DNA from: an uncultured Oscillospiraceae bacterium
GTDB lineage: Bacteria; Bacillota; Clostridia; Oscillospirales; Acutalibacteraceae
DNA length: 24,439 nucleotides
Assembly: GCA_900543555.1 (NCBI GenBank)
Contig: UQRL01000037.1
Location: 1 to 24,439, forward strand
Direction of reading: 5' to 3'
Shown here: in pieces, positions 1 through 7,771 of the stretch
Numbering within the stretch: position 1 is the first letter of the stretch
Layout: each line of letters opens with the position of its first letter
Program-made: the position numbers and the translations under genes
Notes under the pieces: model-generated
The model's input: the letters and a program-made list of their open reading frames with translations, nothing else
Told to the model about the DNA's origin: nothing
The model's database searches: none

Positions 1-222
1 CCGCCCCGCCGCCCGCCCCAAGGGGAACCCCCGCAGCAGCCCCCTCCCCCAGAGGAGGAACCCGCCCCCAAGCCCCCGCCGGCGCCTCCCGCCGATGAGG
101 GGGCCCTGGCGGCGTTTTTCAAGGACAAGGAGCGCACCGTCATCCTGGCCCTGCTGCTGCTTCTCAGCGGGGAGGAAAAGAACCAGGAGCTGCTCTTTGC
201 CCTGCTGTTTTTGCTGCTGTAA
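1..222 (+). CDS. C-terminal part of a proline-rich, leucine-rich protein of unknown function (5' truncated by window edge)
   Basis: An open frame enters at base 1 and stops at TAA 220-222, leaving 74 codons. The first ~33 visible residues are almost all Pro, Glu, Gln and Ala, a flexible linker type of sequence. They are followed by a charged stretch (FFKDKERT) and two short leucine-rich segments (VILALLLLLSG and LLFALLFLLL) separated by acidic and polar residues. The segments are short for membrane helices and could instead form an amphipathic or self-associating tail. I do not recognise the family. It is the only plus-strand gene in the left part, and its stop lies one base from the proA stop, so the two genes converge with no room for a separate terminator. 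The composition agrees with real coding sequence, but the start and most of the protein lie outside the window. Confidence 0.6.
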   Translation, partial: PPRRPPQGEPPQQPPPPEEEPAPKPPPAPPADEGALAAFFKDKERTVILALLLLLSGEEKNQELLFALLFLLL

Positions 223-223
223 C

Positions 224-1462
224 TCAGCGCACCTGGCCGCTGCCCCGTATTAAGAATTTATAGCTGACCAGCTGCTCCAGGCCCATGGGGCCCCGGGCAT
301 GGAGCTTTTGGGTAGAAATGCCGATTTCCGCCCCCAGGCCGAACTCGCCTCCATCTGTAAACCGGGTGGAGGCGTTTACATACACCGCGGCGCTGTCCAC
401 CTCGTTTAAAAACCGCTGGGCCGCGGTGTAGTCCTGGGTGACGATGCACTCGCTGTGGCGGGTGGAGTACCGGTGGATGTGCTCCAGGGCCTCCTCCAGG
501 GAGGAGACCACCTTCACCGCCAGGATGTAGTCCAGGTACTCGGTCTCCCAGTCCTCCTCCGCGGCGGGGGCGATCCCCGGCAGGACGGCCCGGGCTTTTT
601 CACAGCCCCGCAGCTCCACCCGCTTCTCGTCCAACCGGGCCTTGATCTTGGGCAGGGCCTTCCGTGCCGCCTCCTCATGGACCAGGATGGTCTCAATGGC
701 GTTGCACACCGAGGGCCGGGAGGTTTTGGCGTTGTAGATGATCTCTGCCGCCATGTCCAAATCGGCGGCCCGGTCCACATAGACGTGGCAGTTTCCCACG
801 CCCGTCTCGATGACCGGCACCCGGGCGTTCTCCTTCACCGAGCGGATCAGCCCTGCCCCGCCCCGGGGGATGAGTACGTCCAAATAGTCCGTCAGGGCCA
901 TCAGCTCCTGGGCGGACTGGCGGGAGGTGTCCTCCACCAGCTGAACGCAGTCCGCGGGCAGGCCCGCCTCTTCCAGGGCGTTCCGCAGGACGTTTGCCAC
1001 CGCCTGGTTGGAGCGGAAAGCCTCTTTCCCGCCCCGGAGGATGACCGCGTTGCCCGCCTTCAGGCACAGGGCGGCCGCGTCGCTGGTGACGTTGGGCCGG
1101 GCTTCGTAGATGATGCCGATGACCCCCAGGGGCACGGTGACCTTTTCAATCCGCAGGCCGTTGGGCCTTGTCTCCCCCGAGAGCACCCGTCCCACCGGGT
1201 CGGCGGCCTGGGCCACCTCCTCCACCGCCCGTGCCATGGACTGGACCCGGGCCTCCGTCAGGGCCAGCCGGTCCAGCAGTGCCCGGGACATGCCCCGTTC
1301 TTTCCCAGCCTCCATGTCTTGGGCGTTGGCGGCCAAAAGTTCCTCCCGCCGCTCCCAAAGGGCCTGGGCGGCGCGAAGCAGGGCGGTCTCCTTCAAAGGG
1401 CCCGCGTTGGCAAGGGCCCGGGCTGCGGTTTTGGCCCGGGCGCCCATTTCGTTCATGGTCAT
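224..1462 (-). CDS. proA: Glutamate-5-semialdehyde dehydrogenase (gamma-glutamyl phosphate reductase)
   Basis: Catalyses NADPH-dependent reduction of gamma-glutamyl phosphate to glutamate-5-semialdehyde, the second step of proline synthesis in the cytoplasm. The 412-residue length is normal for the family. Visible landmarks are the ALDH-type segment GVIGIIYEARPNVT, the cofactor-side motif ILRGGKEA, the IPRGGAGLI segment and the catalytic cysteine in RPSVCNAIET (about Cys253). The conserved C-terminal STRFTDGGEFGLGAEIGIST is also present. I chose ATG 1462 because AAGGAGG (1470-1476) lies 7 bases upstream. Reading further up to 1492 would place this site inside the gene, and a second ATG at 1456 is possible. 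It follows proB by 37 bases, so proB and proA are very likely cotranscribed, giving the two enzymes that channel the labile phosphate intermediate. Confidence 0.97.
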   Translation of the reverse strand: MTMNEMGARAKTAARALANAGPLKETALLRAAQALWERREELLAANAQDMEAGKERGMSRALLDRLALTEARVQSMARAVEEVAQAADPVGRVLSGETRPNGLRIEKVTVPLGVIGIIYEARPNVTSDAAALCLKAGNAVILRGGKEAFRSNQAVANVLRNALEEAGLPADCVQLVEDTSRQSAQELMALTDYLDVLIPRGGAGLIRSVKENARVPVIETGVGNCHVYVDRAADLDMAAEIIYNAKTSRPSVCNAIETILVHEEAARKALPKIKARLDEKRVELRGCEKARAVLPGIAPAAEEDWETEYLDYILAVKVVSSLEEALEHIHRYSTRHSECIVTQDYTAAQRFLNEVDSAAVYVNASTRFTDGGEFGLGAEIGISTQKLHARGPMGLEQLVSYKFLIRGSGQVR

Positions 1463-1499
1463 GGTACAGCCTCCTTTGCTTTTGTCATACAAGAACGCC

Positions 1500-2291
1500 C
1501 TAAGGCACAGGGAACAGGGTGCCCACGTCCTCCCCCTCCAGCAGGCGGTACATGCTTTTCAGGTCGCTTCCACTGACAATGGCCGTGGGGATGCCCTGGC
1601 TTTTGGCCAGCTTGGCGGCCTTCAGCTTGGTGGCCATGCCCCCGGTGCCCCGGCTGGAACCCGCGCCTCCCGCCAAAGATTCCAGCTGGGGGGTGACTTC
1701 CTCCACCCGGGGGATGCGCCGGGCCGCCGGGTTTTGCCGGGGGTCCCCGTCGTACAGGCCGTCGATATCCGTCAGGATGATGAGCCCCTGGGCCCCGCAC
1801 AGCCCCGCCACCACCGCGGAGAGGGTGTCGTTGTCGCCGAAGTTCTTGCCCTCCAGCTCCTGGGTCTCCACGGTGTCGTTCTCGTTCACCACGGGGATCG
1901 CCCCCATGGAGAGCAGCTCCCGGAAAGTGTTCTGCACGTTCTCCCGGCCCCGGGGGAAGTCCACCACGTCGGCGGTGAGCAGCACCTGGGCCACGGTGTG
2001 GCCGTACTCCCCGAAGAACTTGTCGTAGAGGAACATCAGCTCGCACTGGCCAACAGCCGCCAGGGCCTGCTTTTTCTCCGTCTCTTCCGGCCGCTGGGGC
2101 AGGCCCAGCTTACCCATGCCCACGCCAATGGCCCCAGAGGAAACCAGCACCAGCTTTCGCCCGGCGTTCTGCAAATCCGAGAGGGTGCGGCACAGCTCCT
2201 CCATGCGCCGCAGGTTCACTTTCCCGTTTTCATAGGTGAGGGTAGAGGTGCCCACCTTCACCACTAAAATTTCCGCTTCTTTCAGTTCCAT
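1500..2291 (-). CDS. proB: Glutamate 5-kinase, short form without PUA domain
   Basis: Phosphorylates glutamate to gamma-glutamyl phosphate, the first and usually proline-feedback-inhibited step of proline synthesis. The amino acid kinase fold is clear: VVKVGTSTLT at the N terminus, SSGAIGVGMGKLG, the substrate site VVNENDTV, FGDNDTLSA, and the ATP-site segment GTGGMATKLKAA near the end. The protein stops at about 263 residues, right after the kinase domain (EDVGTLFPVP). It therefore lacks the C-terminal PUA domain found in the long E. coli form. The start is uncertain. ATG 2291 fits the family N terminus best but has no good ribosome site. ATG 2321, directly after the mnmA stop, would add 10 residues and could use translational coupling. 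It lies in the probable SCP2-mnmA-proB-proA operon. Confidence 0.95.
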   Translation of the reverse strand: MELKEAEILVVKVGTSTLTYENGKVNLRRMEELCRTLSDLQNAGRKLVLVSSGAIGVGMGKLGLPQRPEETEKKQALAAVGQCELMFLYDKFFGEYGHTVAQVLLTADVVDFPRGRENVQNTFRELLSMGAIPVVNENDTVETQELEGKNFGDNDTLSAVVAGLCGAQGLIILTDIDGLYDGDPRQNPAARRIPRVEEVTPQLESLAGGAGSSRGTGGMATKLKAAKLAKSQGIPTAIVSGSDLKSMYRLLEGEDVGTLFPVP

Positions 2292-2321
2292 ATGTTTGAG
2301 GCCACAGCCCATCCTTTCCAT

Positions 2322-3401
2322 TTACTTGCGGGCAATTTTCCCGCCGCCCACCACGGTGTCCCCATCGTACAGCACCAGGGACTGCCCCGGGGTCACAGCC
2401 CGCTGGGGCTGGTCGAACACCACCCGCAGCTCATCGGGGCCGGTTTGCAGCACGGTGGCGGGCTGTTCCTTCTGCCGGTAGCGCACCCGGGCCTTCACCC
2501 GCAGGGGCGCTGGGATGCTCTCCACGGAGATGAGATTGATGTCCCGGGCGATCACTTCTTGCGAGAACAGCTCCTCGGCCTTAGCGAGCACCACCCGGTT
2601 CTTTTCCACGTCCAGTTCCTTGACGAACATGGGCTGGGGGAAAGAAAGCCCCAGGCCCTTGCGCTGGCCCACAGTGTAGTGGATGATGCCCTTGTGCTGG
2701 CCGTAGACCTGCCCCTGGGTGCCCACAAACGCCCCCGGGGGGAACTCCTTCCCGGCGTAGCGGCGGATGAAGGCGGCGTAGTCCCCGTCGGGCACAAAGC
2801 AGATGTCCTGGCTGTCCCGCTTGCGGGCGTTGAGGAAGCCGTGCTCCTCCGCCAGCTGGCGGACCCGCTCCTTCGTCAGGCCCCCCAGGGGCAGCAGCAG
2901 CCGTGAGAGCTCCCACTGGGTCAGGGACCAGAGCATGTAGCTTTGGTCCTTGTTTTCATCCAGGCCCTTTTTCAGCAGCCACCGGCCCGCGTCCCCGTCG
3001 AACTCCACCCGGGCGTAGTGCCCCGTGGCAATGTAGGGGAAGCCGACCTCTTCCCCCCGGCGCATCAGCTTCTCAAACTTGATGTACCGGTTGCAGTCCA
3101 CGCAGGGGTTGGGGGTCTCGCCCCGCTCATAGGCCTGGACGAACCGGTCCATCACCTCCCGCCGGAAGGCCTCTTTAAAGTTGAACACATAAAAGGGCAT
3201 CCCCAGGCGGAAAGCCACAGAACGAGCGTCGGCCACGTCGTCCACCGAGCAGCAGGTCTTCTCCCGGGGAAGGCCCGCGTCCTCGTTGTCATAGAGCTTG
3301 AGCGTGACACCCATGCAGTCGAAGCCCGCCTGCTGGCACAACAGGGCCGCTACGCTGGAATCCACGCCGCCGCTCATGGCGATCAGGGCTTTTTTCTCCA
3401 C
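2322..3401 (-). CDS. mnmA: tRNA-specific 2-thiouridylase MnmA
   Basis: Activates the C2 position of wobble U34 in tRNA-Lys, -Glu and -Gln with ATP and inserts sulfur. The 359 residues show the PP-loop SGGVDSS at 10-16, the catalytic NPCVDCN with Cys100, and the second catalytic cysteine in SQDICFVPDG (Cys201), so both redox-active cysteines are present. The middle part carries GHYAR and the C-terminal half the family segment YTVGQRKGLGL. The start is GTG at 3401, chosen because AAAGGAGGG (3408-3415) lies 6 bases upstream. The next gene, proB, begins at or just after the TAA at 2322-2324. The CCSVDD segment after the PP-loop domain is one I associate with clostridial MnmA proteins. Confidence 0.97.
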   Translation of the reverse strand: MEKKALIAMSGGVDSSVAALLCQQAGFDCMGVTLKLYDNEDAGLPREKTCCSVDDVADARSVAFRLGMPFYVFNFKEAFRREVMDRFVQAYERGETPNPCVDCNRYIKFEKLMRRGEEVGFPYIATGHYARVEFDGDAGRWLLKKGLDENKDQSYMLWSLTQWELSRLLLPLGGLTKERVRQLAEEHGFLNARKRDSQDICFVPDGDYAAFIRRYAGKEFPPGAFVGTQGQVYGQHKGIIHYTVGQRKGLGLSFPQPMFVKELDVEKNRVVLAKAEELFSQEVIARDINLISVESIPAPLRVKARVRYRQKEQPATVLQTGPDELRVVFDQPQRAVTPGQSLVLYDGDTVVGGGKIARK

Positions 3402-3428
3402 AGGCGCCCTCCTTTCCGTTGAATCTTT

Positions 3429-3749
3429 TTACTTCAGCAGCTTTTTCAGCTCCAGGGCCTTGCCCAAATCCCCCTGGGCCTTCAGCTTGCCAAAGGTAAA
3501 GGCGGCCACGGGGTCCAGCTTGCCGTCGATGAGCTTCTGGAAATTCTCGCTGGAAATGGTGATCTCCACATCCCGGTCGTGATACTCATAGGGCTCGATG
3601 GCCAAGTTCCCGCCCTTGATCTCCACGTAGAAGGTGCCGGCGGCCTGGCCGGTGAGGTTGATCTGGATGCGGGTGGGGTCGGAGACAGCGGAGATGTCAG
3701 CGCCCAGAAAGCGGGCTTTCACCTGCTGGAAATACTCTTGAAATGTCAT
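3429..3749 (-). CDS. SCP2 sterol-binding domain protein (small, single domain)
   Basis: A 106-residue protein that consists almost entirely of an SCP2-like fold. The alternating pattern IQINLTGQAAGTFYVEIKGGNLAIEP, followed by VEITISSENFQKLIDGKLDPVAAFTFGKLKAQGDLGKALEL, is typical of the family, in which a beta sheet and helices enclose a hydrophobic tunnel for lipids. The physiological ligand of stand-alone bacterial SCP2 proteins is generally unknown, so no specific role is claimed. ATG 3749 is preceded by AAAGGAG with a 7-base spacer. It is the first gene of the probable SCP2-mnmA-proB-proA operon, 27 bases before mnmA, with a plausible promoter at 3785-3813. Confidence 0.88.
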   Translation of the reverse strand: MTFQEYFQQVKARFLGADISAVSDPTRIQINLTGQAAGTFYVEIKGGNLAIEPYEYHDRDVEITISSENFQKLIDGKLDPVAAFTFGKLKAQGDLGKALELKKLLK

Positions 3750-3784
3750 GGGGAGGACTCCTTTCCATGGAAATTGATAGTTTC

Positions 3785-3813
3785 ATGTTACCACAGGGAA
3801 GCGGGGAAAACAA
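3785..3813 (-). promoter_or_regulatory. Probable sigma-A promoter for the SCP2-mnmA-proBA operon
   Basis: On the minus strand a -35 box TTGTTT (3808-3813) and a -10 box TAACAT (3785-3790) are separated by 17 bases. The bases before the -10 box form an extended -10 (TGG). Predicted transcription would start about 30 bases upstream of the SCP2 start codon, leaving a short leader that contains the ribosome site. Both hexamers deviate from consensus. Confidence 0.5.
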
Positions 3814-3977
3814 TGTATTGCTTTACTAAAATAGAACGCATTGCAAGGGAGTTTTTCATCCACCTTCTTCAAAAAGGCAGCAGAGCACGGGCAGCGTCCC
3901 AGGGCCTTCCACGCAAAAGGGAGCTTTGCATGCAAATGGACCCGGGAACCAGGAAGCGCCGCTTCCGCCTTTCGCAA
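3814..3977. other. Non-coding stretch between pnp terminator and SCP2 promoter
   Basis: About 160 bases of lower GC content than the genes around it. I see no convincing gene: the short open frames on both strands lack ribosome sites and family resemblance. No repeat or further hairpin with a T tract was found. It separates the end of the gene-expression cluster from the SCP2-mnmA-proBA operon. Confidence 0.5.
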
Positions 3978-4020
3978 ACAAAAACCAGCGCCAACACCTT
4001 GCCTGGGTGCGGCGCTGGCC
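3978..4020 (-). terminator. Rho-independent terminator after pnp
   Basis: On the minus strand the 8-bp stem CCAGCGCC (4018-4011) pairs with GGCGCTGG (3992-3985). It is followed directly by TTTTTGTTTG. It lies ~58 bases past the pnp stop and marks the end of the gene-expression cluster. Confidence 0.8.
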
Positions 4021-4075
4021 TGTTTGATTGCAGGATGTGGAAACGGGCGTTCAAGTGCTCCGCCCGGCTATGGGT

Positions 4076-6259
4076 TTACTCCCGGTGCTCTCTCCGGGGC
4101 CGGCGGTCCCTATCGCGGTGCTCCCGGCGGGGCTTCTCGGAGATATCGTTCTCCGGCACGGCGCCGTCCAGGTCGATAAGGGCGTCCCGGCGGCTGAGAT
4201 TCAGGCGGCCCTTGTCGTCGATCTCCAGCACCTTCACCTTGACGATGTCGCCCACGTTCACCACGTCGGTGACCTTCTCGGTGCGCTTCACGTCCAGGCG
4301 GGAGATGTGCACCAGGCCCTCTTTGCCCGGGGCAATCTCCACAAAGGCGCCGAAGTCCATCAGCCGGGTGACGCGGCCGTTGTAGTAGGAGCCGGGCTCG
4401 GGGTCGTTGACAATGGTGTCCACAATGTCCAAAGCCCGCTGGCACTTTTGGAGATCCAGGCCGGAGATGAACACATGGCCGTCCTCTTCCACGTCCATCT
4501 TCACTTCGCACTCGGCGCAGATCTTCTGGATGACCTTGCCGCCGCTGCCGATGACCTCCCGGATCTTGTCCACGGGAATCTGGGTGGAGAGCATCTTGGG
4601 GGCGTACTTAGAGAGCTCGGGGCGCACCTCGGGAATGGCCTTCAAGATGATTTCGTCAATGATATAGTTGCGGGCCTTGTGGGTCTTTTCCAGGGCCTCC
4701 TTCACCATGGCGGGGGTCAGGCCCTGGATCTTCAAATCCATCTGGATGGCGGTGATGCCCTTCTTGGTGCCGCCCACCTTAAAGTCCATGTCACCGAAGA
4801 AATCCTCGATGCCCTGGATGTCCACCATGGTCATCCAGCGGTCCCCCTCGGTGATCAGGCCGCAGGAGATGCCGGCCACAGGGGCCTTGATGGGCACGCC
4901 CGCATCCATCAGGGCCAGGGTAGAGCCGCAGATGGAAGCCTGGCTGGTGGAGCCGTTGGAGGACAGCACCTCGCTGACCAGGCGGATGGTGTAGGGGAAC
5001 TCGTCCACGCTGGGGATGACGGGCACCAGGGCCCGCTCGGCCAGGGCGCCGTGGCCAATCTCCCGGCGGCCGGGGCCCCGGCTGGGCTTGGTCTCGCCCA
5101 CAGAGTAAGAGGGGAAGTTGTAGTGGTGGATGTACCGCTTGCTCTCCTCCTCGTCAATGCCGTCCAGCAGCTGGTTGTCCCGGATGGAGCCCAGGGTAGC
5201 CACGGTGAGCACCTGGGTCTGGCCCCGGGTGAACATGCCGGAGCCGTGAACGCGGGGCAGCAAAGCCACCTCGGCAGCCAGGGGGCGCATGTCATCCATG
5301 CCGCGGCCGTCCACACGCTTCTGCTCGTCCAAAAGCCAGCGGCGCACCACATACTTCTGGGTCAGGTACAGGCACTCGTCGATCTTGGCCTCCTGCTCGG
5401 GGTACTCCTCGGCAAAGTGCTCGTGCACGTCCTCATAGACGGGCTTCAGGCGCTCGTCCCGCACGTTCTTGTCGTCGGTGTCCAGGGCGGCCCGGACCGC
5501 GTCCTCGGCGTAGTCCCGGATGGCCTCGAACATGCCGGGCTCCGGCTTGTTGGAGGGGTATTGGAACTTCTCCTTGCCGATTTCGGCCTGGATGCCCTTG
5601 ATAAACTGGATGATCTTCTGGTTGGCCTCGTGGCCGGCCATGATGCCGTTGTACATGTCCTCGTCAGAGACCTCGTTGGCGCCGGCCTCGATCATGGCAA
5701 TGCGCTCGTCGGTGGAGGCCACGGTGACGGCCATCTGGCTGACCTTGCGCTGGGCGGCGTTGGGGTTGATGATAAACTCCCCGTCAACCAGGCCCACGGA
5801 AACGCCGGAGATGGGGCCCTTCCAGGGGATATCGGAGATGGACAGGGCAATGGAGGTGCCGATGAGGGCGGCGATCTCCGGGGAGTTGTCCTGGTCCACA
5901 GACATCACCGTGCAGACAATGGACACGTCGTTGCGCATGTCCTTGGGGAACAGGGGACGGATGGGCCGGTCAATCATCCGGCAGGTGAGGGTGGCCTTTT
6001 CGCTGGGGCGGCCCTCCCTCTTTAAAAAGGAGCCGGGAATCTTGCCCACAGAGTACAGCTTTTCCTCAAAATCCACCGAGAGAGGAAAAAAGTCGATGCC
6101 GTCCCGGGGCTTGGCAGAGGCAGTGGCCGCCACATGGACCACGGTGTCCCCATAGCGCACCAGGCACTCCCCATTGGCCAGCTGGGCCATTTTGCCGGTT
6201 TCAATCACCAGGGGCCTGCCCGCCAGCTCTGTCTCGAACACTTTAAAATTCTCGAACAT
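4076..6259 (-). CDS. pnp: Polyribonucleotide nucleotidyltransferase (PNPase)
   Basis: A 3'-to-5' phosphorolytic exoribonuclease and RNA polymerase, the core of bacterial mRNA turnover. The 727 residues contain the two RNase PH-like domains; the first has LTCRMIDRPIRPLFPK and the second the catalytic segment GDMDFKVGGTKKGITA. A KH domain (VIGSGGKVIQKI, with its GxxG loop) and an S1 domain (YYNGRVTRLMDFGAFVEI to LNLSRRDAL) follow. The last ~20 residues are an Arg/Glu/His/Asp-rich low-complexity tail. ATG 6259 is chosen because AAAGGAA sits just upstream and the family N terminus (MFENFKVFET) starts there. The frame stays open further up to 6433, but that part has no family resemblance. It follows rpsO, the usual arrangement, with a large hairpin in between. 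Confidence 0.97.
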   Translation of the reverse strand: MFENFKVFETELAGRPLVIETGKMAQLANGECLVRYGDTVVHVAATASAKPRDGIDFFPLSVDFEEKLYSVGKIPGSFLKREGRPSEKATLTCRMIDRPIRPLFPKDMRNDVSIVCTVMSVDQDNSPEIAALIGTSIALSISDIPWKGPISGVSVGLVDGEFIINPNAAQRKVSQMAVTVASTDERIAMIEAGANEVSDEDMYNGIMAGHEANQKIIQFIKGIQAEIGKEKFQYPSNKPEPGMFEAIRDYAEDAVRAALDTDDKNVRDERLKPVYEDVHEHFAEEYPEQEAKIDECLYLTQKYVVRRWLLDEQKRVDGRGMDDMRPLAAEVALLPRVHGSGMFTRGQTQVLTVATLGSIRDNQLLDGIDEEESKRYIHHYNFPSYSVGETKPSRGPGRREIGHGALAERALVPVIPSVDEFPYTIRLVSEVLSSNGSTSQASICGSTLALMDAGVPIKAPVAGISCGLITEGDRWMTMVDIQGIEDFFGDMDFKVGGTKKGITAIQMDLKIQGLTPAMVKEALEKTHKARNYIIDEIILKAIPEVRPELSKYAPKMLSTQIPVDKIREVIGSGGKVIQKICAECEVKMDVEEDGHVFISGLDLQKCQRALDIVDTIVNDPEPGSYYNGRVTRLMDFGAFVEIAPGKEGLVHISRLDVKRTEKVTDVVNVGDIVKVKVLEIDDKGRLNLSRRDALIDLDGAVPENDISEKPRREHRDRDRRPRREHRE

Positions 6260-6314
6260 AACAGGTTCCTTTCTCCCTGGCCGCTCCCGCCAGGGCGGTT
6301 TTTCAAAGGGCGGG

Positions 6315-6376
6315 CCTGTTTGACAAGGAAACAAGCCGGCCGGACGTCTCTCCGGCTGGTTTGCTTGTAAAACAGG
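6315..6376 (-). promoter_or_regulatory. Long imperfect hairpin in the rpsO-pnp intercistronic RNA
   Basis: In the minus-strand transcript CCTGTTT pairs with AAACAGG, then ACAAG with CTTGT. After a short mismatch AAAC pairs with GTTT and AGCCGG with CCGGCT, closing a ~12-base loop. The total is about 62 bases with ~22 pairs. There is no T tract after it, so it is not a simple terminator. It lies 56 bases upstream of the pnp start. In E. coli the pnp leader forms a hairpin that RNase III cleaves and PNPase then degrades for autoregulation; a similar role here is inference from position and shape. Confidence 0.55.
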
Positions 6377-6382
6377 TTCCGC

Positions 6383-6437
6383 CCCAAAAAGAGCGAAAGG
6401 CTGTGCCCGCCGGCCCAAAAGGCCCGCAGCCACAGCC
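6383..6437 (-). terminator. Terminator-like hairpin just after rpsO
   Basis: On the minus strand GGCTGTG (6437-6431) pairs with CACAGCC (6405-6399), with an inner GGCC-TTTTG-GGCC arm. It is followed by TTTCGCTCTTTTT. It starts about 13 bases after the rpsO stop. The T tract is interrupted, so it may give partial termination, or act as a 3'-end stabiliser while letting some transcripts continue into pnp. Confidence 0.5.
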
Positions 6438-6450
6438 CGCTGCTTTTCTC

Positions 6451-6714
6451 TTACTTACGGATGCCCAGCTCGGCAATGATGGCGCGGTAGCGCTCAATGT
6501 CGATCTTGGTCAGGTAGTTGAGAAGGTTTCTCCGCTGGCCAACCATCTTCAGCAGGCCGCGGCGGGAATGATGGTCCTTCTTGTTCTGGCGCAGGTGCTC
6601 GGTCAAGTCGTTGATGCGCTTGGTCAGCACGGCAATCTGCACCTCAGGAGAACCGGTGTCGCCCTCATGGCGGGCATACTTCTGGATAATCTCGGTCTTT
6701 TCAGTCTTTGTCAT
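6451..6714 (-). CDS. rpsO: 30S ribosomal protein S15
   Basis: A primary 16S rRNA-binding protein of the small-subunit platform. All 87 residues match the S15 family, including [11 protein letters not shown] near residue 20, the [16 protein letters not shown] segment that contacts rRNA, and the end [16 protein letters not shown]. Start ATG 6714 is preceded by AAGGTGG with an 8-base spacer. It sits between ribF and pnp in the usual order and has a ~97-base leader after the ribF stop. Confidence 0.98.
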   Translation of the reverse strand: MTKTEKTEIIQKYARHEGDTGSPEVQIAVLTKRINDLTEHLRQNKKDHHSRRGLLKMVGQRRNLLNYLTKIDIERYRAIIAELGIRK

Positions 6715-6811
6715 GGAAATTCCACCTTTTCCGCGGCCTCTGCCGCTTAAAATTCACCCGGTCCACAGGTAGGGGTTGGTGACTCCCTTATCCGAGGGGC
6801 GGGTAGCTTGA
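6715..6811 (-). promoter_or_regulatory. Possible structured rpsO leader
   Basis: The 97 bases between the ribF stop and rpsO carry a perfect small hairpin on the minus strand, GCGGC-AGAG-GCCGC (6746-6733), directly before the ribosome site. A further TCACC/GGTGA pairing lies upstream. S15 binds its own leader in several bacteria to shut off translation. Whether this leader does so cannot be judged by eye, because S15 leader structures differ among lineages. No terminator is seen after ribF, so readthrough from ribF is likely. Confidence 0.3.
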
Positions 6812-7771
6812 TTATTTTATCACGGACTTTGCCTCTTGTAAAGTGGTTTGCGGGAAATATGGCGGGGAAATCCGGGAGGTGACGGCCTTGGCCTGCTCTC
6901 CATTCTCCCGGATGGCGGCTTTTAATTCGTCTAAAGAATGAAACTTCCGCTCTGGCCGAAGGAATTCCAACAGGAACACCCGCACCCGCTTGCCGTACAA
7001 ATCCCCCTGAAAATCGGGCATCCAGGTCTCTGCCAGCACCCGGTCCGAGCCCACCGTGGGCTTGACCCCCACGTTGGTCACCCCGTAGAAATACTCGCCC
7101 CCCACCCGGCACCAGCTGGCGTACACCCCAAACTTGGGCAGCACAAACCCCTCTGGGATGGCCTGGTTGATGGTGGGGGTGCCCAGCCCCGTGCCGATGT
7201 GGTTGCCGTGGATGACCTCTAAGGAGAAGCCGAAGGGCCGCCCCAGCAGCCGGTTGGCCAAGGGGATGTCCCCGGCCTCCACCGCCGCCCGAATGCGGGT
7301 GGAGCTGACCTTTTGCTCCCCTTCCCGCACGGGGGGCGCCACATACAGCTCTGCCCCGGCCTGCTGGCACAGGCGGCGCAGCAGGGCCACGTCTCCCCGG
7401 GCCCCTTTCCCAAAGCGGAAATCCTCCCCGCAGCACAGGCGGCGGGCGCCGCATTTTGCGAACAGCACCTGCTGGACAAAGGCTTCCGCCTCCCAGTCCT
7501 TTACGGCGGCAAAGTCCAGGGAGTACAGCCGTTCCACGCCCGCGGCTTCCAGCAGGCGCTCCTTATCCCGGCCGGTGAGCACCGCGCTGTTGCCCGAGGG
7601 GCTGCGGGCAAAGGTGAGCACCGCGGGCTCCAGGGAAGCGCCCTCTTCCCCTGGGGCGCAGGCGGCGTGGATCACCGCCATGTGGCCCCGGTGCAGGCCA
7701 TCGAAAGCCCCCAATGCCAAGGAGCAGGGGGCGGCTTCCCCCATCTCCTCCAAGGTGCGGATAATTTTCAT
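6812..7771 (-). CDS. ribF: Bifunctional riboflavin kinase / FAD synthetase
   Basis: Converts riboflavin to FMN and FMN to FAD in the cytoplasm. The 319 residues show the N-terminal nucleotidyltransferase domain with GAFDGLHRGH at 21-30 and the later SSTRIR motif. The C-terminal flavokinase domain has GTPTINQAIPEG, YGVTNVGVKPTVG and the acidic-aromatic end VFLLEFLRPERKF. The start ATG 7771 is preceded by AAGGGGA and overlaps the truB stop by 4 bases (ATGA), so the two are translationally coupled. It is placed between truB and rpsO, the common Firmicute order. Confidence 0.97.
   Translation of the reverse strand: MKIIRTLEEMGEAAPCSLALGAFDGLHRGHMAVIHAACAPGEEGASLEPAVLTFARSPSGNSAVLTGRDKERLLEAAGVERLYSLDFAAVKDWEAEAFVQQVLFAKCGARRLCCGEDFRFGKGARGDVALLRRLCQQAGAELYVAPPVREGEQKVSSTRIRAAVEAGDIPLANRLLGRPFGFSLEVIHGNHIGTGLGTPTINQAIPEGFVLPKFGVYASWCRVGGEYFYGVTNVGVKPTVGSDRVLAETWMPDFQGDLYGKRVRVFLLEFLRPERKFHSLDELKAAIRENGEQAKAVTSRISPPYFPQTTLQEAKSVIK

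Noticed and set aside
1110..2267. A 385-codon plus-strand open frame across proA and proB
   Set aside because: It spans two real genes on the opposite strand, and its product is compositionally biased with no recognisable motif.
4028..6025. A 665-codon plus-strand open frame opposite pnp
   Set aside because: Antisense shadow of pnp with no domain resemblance and no ribosome site.
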